Shown here piece by piece: positions 1-6,188 of a DNA stretch of 31,523 nucleotides (positions are counted from its first letter, which is position 1; each line of letters opens with the position of its first letter). The notes under the pieces were generated by a model. That model saw only the letters and a program-made list of their open reading frames with translations. It made no database searches and was not told the DNA's origin. A program made the translations under genes and the position numbers. This DNA is from a virus, in IMG/VR virus record IMGVR_UViG_3300036768_001377, positions 1 to 31,523 of that record. The stretch is one strand, 5' to 3'.

Positions 1-823
1 CGTCGGCGCGGGGCCCGAGGCACAAATAATCGCTCTCGAATACCCGCCTGCTGACCGCCTTCACCTTCTGAATCAACGAGTCGATCGGGTAGTGCCCGCG
101 ACTCCGCTTGGCCTTGGGACGCCCCATCGGGTCGCGATCGCGGTCCTCATGGCACCAGATCATCAGCGGACACGCGCCGCAGCGTTCCAGATTCTCGCCG
201 CTTCGCTCCGGGGGGCAGGGTTCCAGGACATCGAAGACGCACAGCGTGTGGACGGGGAACTCGCCGGCGCGGCCGCGCTCGATCAGCTCGGACATCGGAC
301 CGCCGAGGCGGTGCCAGGTCGAGGTCATCGAGATCGAAGCCGGCACTCCGCGCACGCCCAGGCACATGCCCACCGCGGCGTCGCGAATCTCGGCGTCGAT
401 CTCATCGACCTCGTCCAGCCGGAGCGTCGCGACGTGCGGGCCACGCACGCTCGTGGGGCTGGCCGCCAGGATCGACACCTCGCTACCGGTGCAGAACGTC
501 GCGGTCCGCTTCGTGAAGGCCGTCAGGGGTGACCGGCCGGGTTGACGCCGCTCGAACTCGCGGAGCGCGTGATAGATCTGGCTGCTCTGGGCCAGACTAC
601 CCCCCAGAATCTTGGTGCTGTGCCCGTCGTATCGCAGACTGTCGATCCACGTGGCCAGCGCCGACAAGTAACTCTTGCCGCACCCGCGGGCACCGACCCA
701 GAGAGTCAGCGCCGGCCGTCCGAGGACCAGCTCACGCAAGAACGCGCCGCTCGAGGAGTGCCCTCGACACACCGGCCTATGTGTCAGTGCACAGCCCCAA
801 TAGCTGGCGACCCGGTCAAGCAT
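1..823 (-). CDS. Terminase large subunit, N-terminal ATPase part (gene continues at the right end of the window)
   Basis: This is the motor ATPase that pumps DNA into the procapsid. Translation of the minus strand from ATG 823 gives 274 residues to the window edge. They include a Walker A motif GARGCGKS (residues 44-51), a Walker B LRLDEVDE (D137, E138), a cysteine cluster CGACPLMIWC, and end in FESDYLCLGPRAD. Counting the shared terminal CGTCG once, the frame continues as GVWFGSFDD at 31519 and runs to 30884, a protein of about 485 aa, normal for the family. The start overlaps the small-terminase stop by 8 nt (ATGCTTGA), indicating translational coupling. The frame has no stop, so the gene is split by the choice of window ends and not broken. 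Confidence 0.88.
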   Translation of the reverse strand, partial: MLDRVASYWGCALTHRPVCRGHSSSGAFLRELVLGRPALTLWVGARGCGKSYLSALATWIDSLRYDGHSTKILGGSLAQSSQIYHALREFERRQPGRSPLTAFTKRTATFCTGSEVSILAASPTSVRGPHVATLRLDEVDEIDAEIRDAAVGMCLGVRGVPASISMTSTWHRLGGPMSELIERGRAGEFPVHTLCVFDVLEPCPPERSGENLERCGACPLMIWCHEDRDRDPMGRPKAKRSRGHYPIDSLIQKVKAVSRRVFESDYLCLGPRAD

Positions 824-1142
824 CGTCGCTGAGGTGCTCACGCAGGGTCTCGATGTCCTCCATCACCCCGTTGTCGATCACCGTGCGGCTTGCTGGCCCG
901 TCGATGCGGTCGAGGATCGCCTCGACCGCCCGGAGGTTGCCGCCCAGCGCCTCGGCGATCAGCACGTCGATCACCAGGCGTGCCTTGACCTTCTTTGCCT
1001 TGCCGTCGGTCTCGGCCAGGGCCGCGCGCAAGAGCGCCGTCAGGCTGACCGAGCCCCTGGGACGGCCTCCGGCGTTCCCACTCTGGCCTTTGACCCATCG
1101 GCCTCGGCTGTCTCGGCCTCGACTGTCACGGTGCTTTGCCAC
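816..1142 (-). CDS. Terminase small subunit-like protein (DUF5681 type)
   Basis: The small terminase recognises packaging DNA and hands it to the large subunit. The protein has a basic N-terminal segment RWVKGQSGNAGGRPRGS, the signature of DUF5681 proteins that accompany phage large terminases, followed by an acidic helical C-terminus. I chose GTG 1142 (VAKHRDSRG, 108 aa). An in-frame ATG at 1232 would add 30 residues with no recognisable character. The stop overlaps the large-subunit start. Position immediately before the large subunit supports the call. No convincing promoter was found upstream. Confidence 0.7.
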   Translation of the reverse strand: MAKHRDSRGRDSRGRWVKGQSGNAGGRPRGSVSLTALLRAALAETDGKAKKVKARLVIDVLIAEALGGNLRAVEAILDRIDGPASRTVIDNGVMEDIETLREHLSDDA

Positions 1143-1578
1143 ATTGACGTGACCTGTTTTTCCCCTGTTTCTGAGGACGAGGACGCTGGGCGTGCAACAT
1201 CCACAGGCCCAGTGCTCCCGCGAATCCAGCACAGGCCCCGTCGATGTTCCGGAAGCACAGGCAGAGCCAGACGGCCAGCGTGCACGACAGGATCGATGGG
1301 AGGCGTGGGTGTGGATGTGTGGAGATGCCGACCTGGCGAGTCTCCCAGGCGAGGCTGGGGGGCGGGGATGGATGGGCCGAGCGACTGGGTTATCTCGAAG
1401 CCGCGGTCGTCTCCCCGATACAGAAATTGTACGTCATGGCGGAGAGGCATCGTCGAGCTGATATGGCGAACGCCTCGGCACCCGCGCCGGCAGCAGGCGG
1501 CCATCACATCGACTCGCGCAAATGCGGGCCGTCGCGTAAACTTTCCATGGCAACGCCCCCAAAACCGCGGGAACGCCC
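1143..1578. other. Divergent intergenic region between small terminase and the plus-strand HTH gene
   Basis: These 436 bp separate the leftward late operon from the rightward gene at 1579, so promoters for both should lie here. I looked for paired -35/-10 boxes on both strands and saw none worth reporting; TACAAT on the minus strand near 1428 lacks a -35 partner. Long frames here look like shadows. Late promoters may need a phage activator and so may not match consensus. Confidence 0.4.
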
Positions 1579-2004
1579 ATGCGCCGTGACAACTCAGTCC
1601 CAGACCGCGAGGACCTCTGGCTCGCACTCCACCTCCAGGGGACCCCGACCACGGCGATCGCCAGCCGCTATCGTGTCAGCCGGCGCGCCGTGCAGCTCGG
1701 CATCCAGCGCGCCAAATTACGCATGCTCGGCAACGCCATCGCTGGTCGCCAGCCGCGGCCTCCCGTCTTAATCCCTCTGTTCCCGATCGCGGCGTTCACG
1801 CCGGCCTCGACGTGCCCCCATCACGGGCCGATTCAGGTGGGGTCGCCGTTCTGCTGCATGGTGTGCAATAAATCGGGGATGGACGACCATCCAGCCCTGA
1901 AGCGCGATCCCCGGACCGACCCCAAACCCGAGCCGAAGCCGCCACAGCCGCCACCCCGGAACAAGCCAACGCGGCGCCAACGGCGCGCCGGCCGGCAGAG
2001 CTAG
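1579..2004 (+). CDS. Small protein with helix-turn-helix segment and Cys/His motif
   Basis: A 141-aa protein and one of only two clear plus-strand genes. Residues about 25-47 (TTAIASRYRVSRRAVQLGIQ) look like a helix-turn-helix of the kind seen in sigma-factor-like or recombinase-like DNA-binding proteins. A middle segment CPHHGPIQVGSPFCCMVC carries two Cys/His pairs that could bind zinc. The C-terminus is a Pro/Lys/Arg-rich tail. It lies opposite the terminase operon with a shared upstream region, and a 12-bp-stem hairpin overlaps its stop codon. A regulatory role (late activator or repressor) is inference. I know similar Cys-motif proteins from planctomycete genomes but cannot name a family. 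Confidence 0.65.
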   Translation: MRRDNSVPDREDLWLALHLQGTPTTAIASRYRVSRRAVQLGIQRAKLRMLGNAIAGRQPRPPVLIPLFPIAAFTPASTCPHHGPIQVGSPFCCMVCNKSGMDDHPALKRDPRTDPKPEPKPPQPPPRNKPTRRQRRAGRQS

Positions 2005-2035
2005 CGCACGGAAAGAGCCATTACCGTGCGCTAGC
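2000..2035. terminator. Hairpin overlapping the end of the HTH gene
   Basis: A perfect 12-bp inverted repeat, GCTAGCGCACGG (2000-2011) and CCGTGCGCTAGC (2024-2035), with a 12-nt loop. It starts inside the stop codon region of the plus-strand gene and lies beyond the end of the leftward integrase operon, so it could stop transcription from both sides. No U-tract follows on either strand, so a protein-binding site is an alternative. Confidence 0.5.
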
Positions 2036-2156
2036 CAGCTAACTCATCTTGCTCATCCTTCCAGACTCCGGGATCCCCTCTGGAAGTGTACAAACGAATA
2101 CAGTATGGCCCCCGCTCCGGTCCATCGAGGACAGGGTGGACAGGGTGGACATCGGA

Positions 2157-2363
2157 TCACACGATCCGGATCGCGACCCAGCATCCCATCTCCGGATCCC
2201 GTGGAACGTCCCCGCCCGCTGGCCTCGGGCCGGGCGGATAGAGCACCACTTCGACCCGGTTGCCGCACACCAGCCACCGCGGCTGCCGAGCTCTTTCCCG
2301 CGGATCCACGATCCGCATTGTGACGGCCCGCGGCATGCACCGACCCGGCCAGGCCCGGCTCAT
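2157..2363 (-). CDS. 68-aa unknown protein coupled to the recombinase gene
   Basis: The ATG at 2363 overlaps the stop of the recombinase (ATGA), the usual sign of translational coupling. The protein has a basic N-terminus (MSRAWPGRCMPRAV), then a segment RWLVCGNRVEVVLYPPGPRP that looks like beta strands, and ends CWVAIRIV. It has no signal peptide or membrane segment. I do not recognise a family. Coupling to an integrase suggests an accessory role such as an excisionase or regulator, which is inference only. A longer frame to 2684 lies inside the recombinase gene and is a shadow. Confidence 0.6.
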   Translation of the reverse strand: MSRAWPGRCMPRAVTMRIVDPRERARQPRWLVCGNRVEVVLYPPGPRPAGGDVPRDPEMGCWVAIRIV

Positions 2364-3376
2364 GAGTCCTCCCCAAGCTGTCGGGCGATGTCGCCGGCAT
2401 CGTCCCGTCGCGCGTCGTCGTACCGCAGCAGCGTCTCCAGCTTGGCGTGCCGGCTGAACCGCTGCACCTTTCGCACGTCGCCGCCCGAGAGATCCAGGGC
2501 CCGAGTGATCCCCTGGTGCCGTAATCCGTGGGGGCGAGCCCCGTGGGTCACCTTGCACACCCGGCCCCATCGTCGCACCAGACGCCAAATGGAGGCGCCT
2601 GTCAGGCGAGTGCATCCCCCTTCGCGGGCACGATCCAACCGGCTGAACAGAGGGCCAGGCTCGTCGCCACGCAACAGCAGCCACTCCGCCAGCGCCGCGC
2701 GGGCGGCCAGGTTCAACGTCACTTTAATTTTCTCGCTCTGGCCCTTGCCCACGATCCAGACCGCGCCAGGGGCGGGCTCCCACGACACGTCCTCGACGTC
2801 CAGGCCGGATACCTCGCCCCGGCGCAGTCCCAGGTCGTGAAGGAGTCGGATGATCGCCAGGTCTCGCTTCGCCGCCCAGCTCCCCTCTAAGGCTCGAGAC
2901 CTCACCGCCGCGACGATGCGACGCCACCCATCCAGACCAGGCCCCCGGGTGTCTCGGTAGGGCACCGATTTGGGTTGCTCCACCTCCAGTGTCCAGGTGA
3001 TCCGGCCAATCTGGCGCGCCACCTTCACCATCGATCGAAGGGCGCTGAGACGCCGTCCGATCGTCGCCGGCGAGAGGCCGCGCTGCACCATCGCCGCTCG
3101 GTACGCCAAACCGATCGCGTGAGCCGCCCCCGGCGACCCCGCCAAGAGCCGGTTCACCGCAACGCCAGGCGTGGGGGCGCCGACGAATCGCGCGAACTCA
3201 TTCAAGTCCCTCGCGTACGCTCGGAGCGTCTCCGGCTTGCGCCCAGCCAACCACGCCGCGATCACGTCCGCCGTCTCCGGCACGACCACAGACGGCGGCC
3301 CGGCGCCTGGATCCGCCCCCGCATCTTCCGGCCGACGTGCCAAGGCGCCGGAGGTCGAGCTCGCTGCATCGGTCAT
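2360..3376 (-). CDS. Tyrosine recombinase/integrase (second recombinase, XerC/D-like)
   Basis: A site-specific recombinase of 338 aa with the full catalytic set: R185 in LGLRRGE, K211 in VGKGQSEK, H283/R286 in HGLRHQ, H310 in SRHAKLETLLRY and nucleophile Y319. Residues about 35-125 form the core-binding (SAM-like) domain, with ETLRAYARDLNEF typical of it. It is the penultimate gene of the leftward operon that also contains the RHH regulator, and its stop overlaps the start of a 68-aa gene. Its catalytic motifs are closer to consensus than those of the integrase at 10624. It could integrate, excise or resolve genome multimers. Confidence 0.9.
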   Translation of the reverse strand: MTDAASSTSGALARRPEDAGADPGAGPPSVVVPETADVIAAWLAGRKPETLRAYARDLNEFARFVGAPTPGVAVNRLLAGSPGAAHAIGLAYRAAMVQRGLSPATIGRRLSALRSMVKVARQIGRITWTLEVEQPKSVPYRDTRGPGLDGWRRIVAAVRSRALEGSWAAKRDLAIIRLLHDLGLRRGEVSGLDVEDVSWEPAPGAVWIVGKGQSEKIKVTLNLAARAALAEWLLLRGDEPGPLFSRLDRAREGGCTRLTGASIWRLVRRWGRVCKVTHGARPHGLRHQGITRALDLSGGDVRKVQRFSRHAKLETLLRYDDARRDDAGDIARQLGEDS

Positions 3377-3420
3377 GGTGCAAACCCTCGGCTCGAACGC
3401 TGCCCGGTGTAACTCTAAGA

Positions 3421-3482
3421 CACCTCCGCCCGAGGTGCCAATTCCCAGAGAGCCCTCCCCTGCCCCGCGTCGCGGGGCAGGG
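3421..3482. promoter_or_regulatory. Two inverted repeats upstream of the recombinase gene
   Basis: Between the RHH gene stop (3531) and the recombinase start (3376) lie a 25-nt palindrome centred on T3470 (3458-3482, arms of 12 bases such as CCCTGCCCCGCG) and a small hairpin CACCTC-cgccc-GAGGTG (3421-3437). On the minus strand they lie after the RHH gene and before the recombinase. They could end the RHH transcript or be operators controlling the recombinase. No U-tract follows. Confidence 0.45.
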
Positions 3483-3530
3483 CAGCAAAACTCATACTTT
3501 CGCTACGCCGCAAATTTTCACGCTCAAAAA

Positions 3531-3836
3531 TTACGCAGCTTCTCCAGGCTCACTCACAATGCGCTTGCCGCGAAGCGATATGACGTAGGGACGCAGTGGG
3601 CCGTCGATCAACATCTCGACGACCTCGCAGGGAAGCATGTTCTCCATGTTCGCGGCGCTGCGCAGGCGCCGCACAACATCTTCAGAAAGGCTCAGAGTAA
3701 TCCTCAGCTTTCGCGTGTCCTTCTTGCGCCGATTGCGCGGCGGCGTCTGCTCCTCGGCGCTCGCGTCGAGCGGCGGCGTCTGTTCCTCGGCGCTCGCGTC
3801 GAGCGGCGGCGTCTGCTCCATTTTGCGCCTGGACAT
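3531..3836 (-). CDS. Ribbon-helix-helix DNA-binding protein with repeated acidic linker
   Basis: A 101-aa protein, likely a transcriptional regulator. The C-terminal half contains a ribbon-helix-helix fold: strand KLRITLSLS, helix EDVVRRLRSAANM, turn, helix LPCEVVEMLIDGPL. RHH proteins bind DNA as dimers with the strand in the major groove. The N-terminus carries two and a half copies of an 11-residue unit EQTPPLDASAE encoded by 33-bp tandem repeats, then a basic stretch NRRKKDTRK. I chose ATG 3836 (MSRRKMEQ); a longer in-frame start at 3980 runs back over the two hairpins. A 12-bp inverted repeat ends 20 bp before this start and is a natural autoregulatory operator. Candidate lysogeny regulator. 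Confidence 0.7.
   Translation of the reverse strand: MSRRKMEQTPPLDASAEEQTPPLDASAEEQTPPRNRRKKDTRKLRITLSLSEDVVRRLRSAANMENMLPCEVVEMLIDGPLRPYVISLRGKRIVSEPGEAA
3738..3819. repeat. 33-bp in-frame tandem repeat, about 2.5 copies
   Basis: Units at 3738-3770 and 3771-3803 differ at one base, and a third partial copy covers 3804-3819. Because 33 is a multiple of three, each copy adds 11 residues (EQTPPLDASAE) to the regulator's N-terminus. Near identity at DNA level points to recent duplication or slippage. Confidence 0.85.
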
Positions 3837-3855
3837 GTGCACCTCCGAACCGGTG

Positions 3856-3888
3856 GATCGTCGCGACACACCCGCGGTCGCGACGATC
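3856..3888. promoter_or_regulatory. Operator-like 12-bp inverted repeat before the RHH gene
   Basis: GATCGTCGCGAC (3856-3867) and GTCGCGACGATC (3877-3888) form a perfect inverted repeat with a 9-nt spacer, 20 bp upstream of the RHH start codon. The placement is typical of an autoregulated operator. It could also fold as an RNA hairpin in the 5' leader. Confidence 0.55.
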
Positions 3889-3889
3889 A

Positions 3890-3924
3890 GCGCGGGCGCG
3901 CCAACGACAGCGGCGCGCCCGCGC
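3890..3924 (-). terminator. Hairpin after the 93-aa gene
   Basis: A perfect 13-bp GC-only stem, GCGCGGGCGCGCC (3890-3902) and GGCGCGCCCGCGC (3912-3924), with a 9-nt loop, lies 12 bp past the stop of the 3937 gene. A stem this stable fits an intrinsic terminator or pause on the minus strand, although no U-tract follows. It abuts the operator-like repeat at 3856-3888, so the two structures together form the boundary between the pilin-like block and the regulator/recombinase block. Confidence 0.5.
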
Positions 3925-3936
3925 TTCTGGTATCGG

Positions 3937-4218
3937 CTATGAGTGATGCTGGCCAAAGTCGTTCTGCATCCTCCGTTCAAGCCGTGCCTGCTCGTCCCGC
4001 ACCGCGGCGAGGACCTCGGGGTAGATGAGCTGCAAACGCATGAGCAGCCGCGGCAGGCTCGCCGACCGATAGCCGTCGGCCATCAGAAGGTGCAACCCGG
4101 CCAGGGCCCCCGACACGAACGCCAGATGCAGCGACTCTCGCTGCGCCCGACCTGCCCCCGCGGGCACGACCTGGTGCTCGAACTCACGCCATTCACGGTC
4201 GATCGCTCGATCAGGCAT
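3937..4218 (-). CDS. 93-aa unknown protein
   Basis: ATG 4218 (MPDRAIDREWREFEHQ) overlaps the stop of the upstream gene by 8 nt, so I prefer it to ATG 4233. The protein is mainly helical: a short acidic/basic N-terminus, a hydrophobic helix near residues 31-50 (LHLAFVSGALAGLHLLMADG) that is rather short and mixed for a membrane span, and a charged C-terminal helix (VLAAVRDEQARLERRMQ). No family recognised. It is the last gene before two strong hairpins, so probably the end of the transcript carrying the pilin-like gene. Confidence 0.55.
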   Translation of the reverse strand: MPDRAIDREWREFEHQVVPAGAGRAQRESLHLAFVSGALAGLHLLMADGYRSASLPRLLMRLQLIYPEVLAAVRDEQARLERRMQNDFGQHHS

Positions 4219-4414
4219 GGGTGCCCCTCCCATTGCGCCTGCGCCTCCTGGCCTCGCGCCTCTTCGTCTCCTGGCTCATCCCCAGATCGTCTCCCAGAGC
4301 CTCGCTCAGTTCTCGGCCTGACGGAGCCTTGAAGCCGTGCATCCACGCGCTGGTCTTGAGGGCACGCACGATCGCGATGCGCCGGGCCAGTTCTTCTGCT
4401 GACAGGTCAGTCAT
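4211..4414 (-). CDS. 67-aa unknown basic protein
   Basis: The start overlaps the stop of the pilin-like gene (ATGA at 4414-4411), and its own stop overlaps the start of the next gene, so it sits in a tightly coupled trio. The sequence is acidic and helical at first (LSAEELARRIAIVRALKTSAW) and ends strongly basic (KRREARRRRRNGRGTHA), which suggests nucleic-acid or membrane-surface binding. I do not recognise it. Confidence 0.55.
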   Translation of the reverse strand: MTDLSAEELARRIAIVRALKTSAWMHGFKAPSGRELSEALGDDLGMSQETKRREARRRRRNGRGTHA

Positions 4415-5670
4415 GGCTCACCTCGCTGTGCCGCGAGAAAAGGGGCCGAGGGATTGGCCGCGTCGAAAGACTCCAGGTGGTGCACGGAGACGCGCCCGGT
4501 GCGGGCGTGGATGCTCACCAGCCTCCGCTCGCCCTCCAGGGGAGGAGCCATGGACGGCCGGCCAGGAGTGCCGGAGGGCATCGGCAGATAGGGCGGGCCC
4601 GACGCGGCAGGCGCGGCGATCGCCCCCCTCTCACAGACCCACAGGTGCACGAATGCCGCGGCCATCGGCAGGCTCGCCGGCGTGCTGTAGAGCATCTGCT
4701 GGACCAGCGAGCCATCCGGGTTCACCAGCAGCTCGACGACCCCCGTGTAGGGATCCAACAGGCAGCGCGAGCGCTCCCGCGAGGTGGCCCAGGTGGTGCA
4801 GTCGATGACCACGCCTGCGGGCAGCCCCTCGGCCAAGGCCGAGGGCACGGGTGCCGGCCGCCGGCGGATCACGTAGGGCACCGCCGTCACGCCCCCGGCG
4901 AGCGCCGCGTCCCAGACCTCGGACTCCCATTCCATCGCATCGTCCACGGCACCGTTGAGGTCGTTGTCGATCCCGTCAAAGCCGTCGTCGGTGTAGCCAT
5001 CGCCGTCGTCGTCGCGGCCGTTGACAAGAAACAGGAACTCAACCGGCCCCTGCCCGCGGTCCAGAATCGAGGGCGTGCCCGGCGGCCCGGCGTTGACGAA
5101 CATCTCGACGTTGCCCGCCGCCGGCCCGATCGCCATGGGGCCGACCACGGTGTACTGACGCCCGCCGCCATTGATCCGAACCCGCTCGCCGACGCGGACG
5201 TTCCACCACCACGACGTGGGTGCGGCGGACAGGCCCCGGGCGTCGCGGGGCGCCTGCTCCAGCAGCAGGCACGGAAAGGGGAGCGCATAGCCTGAAGGCG
5301 GACCGGAAACGATCGAGACCAGTCCCTCGGCGTAATCCGCCGCTGGTGCCATGACCACCCACGAGCCCAGCGCCAGAGGTGCGGACGGATCCAGCCTCCC
5401 ATCCGTCAGCCGAACCAGAGGGATGCTCGGGTCCGGCAGCAGCCGAATCCCCGCCGGATTCCCCGTCAACGCCGCTCGATCCCGCGCCGCGACCAATGCC
5501 GCCTGCAACCGGCTCACGGCCCCCACCACTTGCCACTCCCCCAGGCTCGTGACCACCGTGGGGATCACCACAATCGAGACCAGCGCGACGATCACGATGA
5601 CCACCAGTAGCTCCACCAGCGTGAAACCGCGCCCCTGCCGGCGCGACCGGATTCGCCACCTCATCCACAT
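4411..5670 (-). CDS. Type IV pilin/pseudopilin-like protein (prepilin N-terminal methylation motif)
   Basis: With start ATG 5670 this is a 419-aa protein. A basic leader RWRIRSRRQGRG is followed by FTLVELLVVIVIVALVSIVV: the prepilin peptidase site after G15, glutamate at +5, and a hydrophobic helix of about 20 residues. Type IV pilins and type II secretion pseudopilins share this plan, anchoring in the inner membrane and assembling through the helix. The large globular part is unlike minor pilins of 150-200 aa. Residues about 217-244 hold an Asp-rich DxDxDG-type calcium-binding stretch (NGRDDDGDGYTDDGFDG). An in-frame ATG at 5886 has a good AAGGAG ribosome site but would add a 72-residue extension. 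It lies between the candidate origin and regulator genes of a phage, with no other pilus gene present. Confidence 0.8.
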   Translation of the reverse strand: MWMRWRIRSRRQGRGFTLVELLVVIVIVALVSIVVIPTVVTSLGEWQVVGAVSRLQAALVAARDRAALTGNPAGIRLLPDPSIPLVRLTDGRLDPSAPLALGSWVVMAPAADYAEGLVSIVSGPPSGYALPFPCLLLEQAPRDARGLSAAPTSWWWNVRVGERVRINGGGRQYTVVGPMAIGPAAGNVEMFVNAGPPGTPSILDRGQGPVEFLFLVNGRDDDGDGYTDDGFDGIDNDLNGAVDDAMEWESEVWDAALAGGVTAVPYVIRRRPAPVPSALAEGLPAGVVIDCTTWATSRERSRCLLDPYTGVVELLVNPDGSLVQQMLYSTPASLPMAAAFVHLWVCERGAIAAPAASGPPYLPMPSGTPGRPSMAPPLEGERRLVSIHARTGRVSVHHLESFDAANPSAPFLAAQRGEP

Positions 5671-5723
5671 CCACTGGCGCCAGCCGTCGGCCAGGTAGAG
5701 GCACACCCACAGCCGCCGATGTC

Positions 5724-5828
5724 TTACCCACGGGTACTCCACCACCACAGCAGTGACGCGATGCGCACCACGCACGCGACGATCCCCACCCCCAGCATGT
5801 AGACCCGGATCTCCCTGAAGGCCCCCAT
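5724..5828 (-). CDS. 34-aa single-span membrane peptide
   Basis: ATG 5828 follows a G-rich stretch (GGGGGTGGGTGA) that can serve as a ribosome site. The peptide begins MGAFREIRV, continues as a hydrophobic helix (YMLGVGIVACVVRIASLLWWW) and ends STRG. Its stop is 54 bp before the preferred start of the pilin-like gene. If the pilin-like gene began at 5886 instead, this frame would lie entirely inside it. The amino-acid make-up of this frame is far more protein-like than the overlapping one. Possible roles: small holin, pilin partner or assembly factor. All are inference. Confidence 0.45.
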   Translation of the reverse strand: MGAFREIRVYMLGVGIVACVVRIASLLWWWSTRG

Positions 5829-5917
5829 TCACCCACCCCCATGCATGAGTCCACCACATCGCCAATGTTGCCAAAAAACAACTCATCTCCGACTTCTCCT
5901 TCTTGTTAGAAGAAAAC

Positions 5918-6166
5918 AACCGTCTACACCGTCTACGCGCTGCGGCAAGACATGATAGGTGCACGACTTAAGACGCGAGAGAACGACCTTCCCAACCGTC
6001 TACAGACCGTCTCTCGACCGTCTCGACCGTCTCTCCGTTCACCCCCAACCGCCTCGCACCGCCTCGGCCAAGAACCCAACCGTCTACGCTCCCATTGGAA
6101 TGCATCGCACTGGTACGCAACGATTTGCGCATCTCCGAATTCTTTCCGTAGACGGTGTAGACGGTT
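5918..6166. other. Candidate replication origin: iteron-like CCGTCT repeats bounded by a 20-bp inverted repeat
   Basis: A gene-free stretch just downstream of the replication ATPase gene holds nine copies of the core CCGTCT. Direct copies start at 5920, 5929, 5996, 6007, 6018, 6027 and 6080; two inverted copies lie at 6148-6155 and 6157-6164. The outer pairs form a perfect inverted repeat, AACCGTCTACACCGTCTACG (5918-5937) and its complement (6147-6166). An A/T-rich patch (5898-5917) that could melt lies beside the left arm. Repeats of a short unit beside a replication gene are the usual plan of initiator-binding origins. The array could instead be a repressor-binding region for the pilin-like operon. 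Confidence 0.55.
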
Positions 6167-6188
6167 CGAATGGGAAATTCTCTGAGAC

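Noticed and set aside
1-5. CGTCG at both ends as a target-site duplication of a transposing element
   Set aside because: The ends fall inside one gene whose two halves join in frame, which a duplication would not explain; no terminal inverted repeats.
2053-2400. 115-aa minus-strand frame overlapping the 68-aa gene
   Set aside because: No coupled start, Gly/Arg/Ser-rich composition; the 68-aa frame has an ATGA overlap and better sequence.
5671-5964. N-terminal extension of the pilin-like protein to 5964 or 5886
   Set aside because: Would put the prepilin signal 87-113 residues into the protein and has poor composition; kept only as an alternative because of the ribosome site before 5886.
5918-6166. 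CRISPR array
   Set aside because: The units are 8-9 bp with irregular spacing and both orientations, unlike 25-40-bp repeats with constant spacers.
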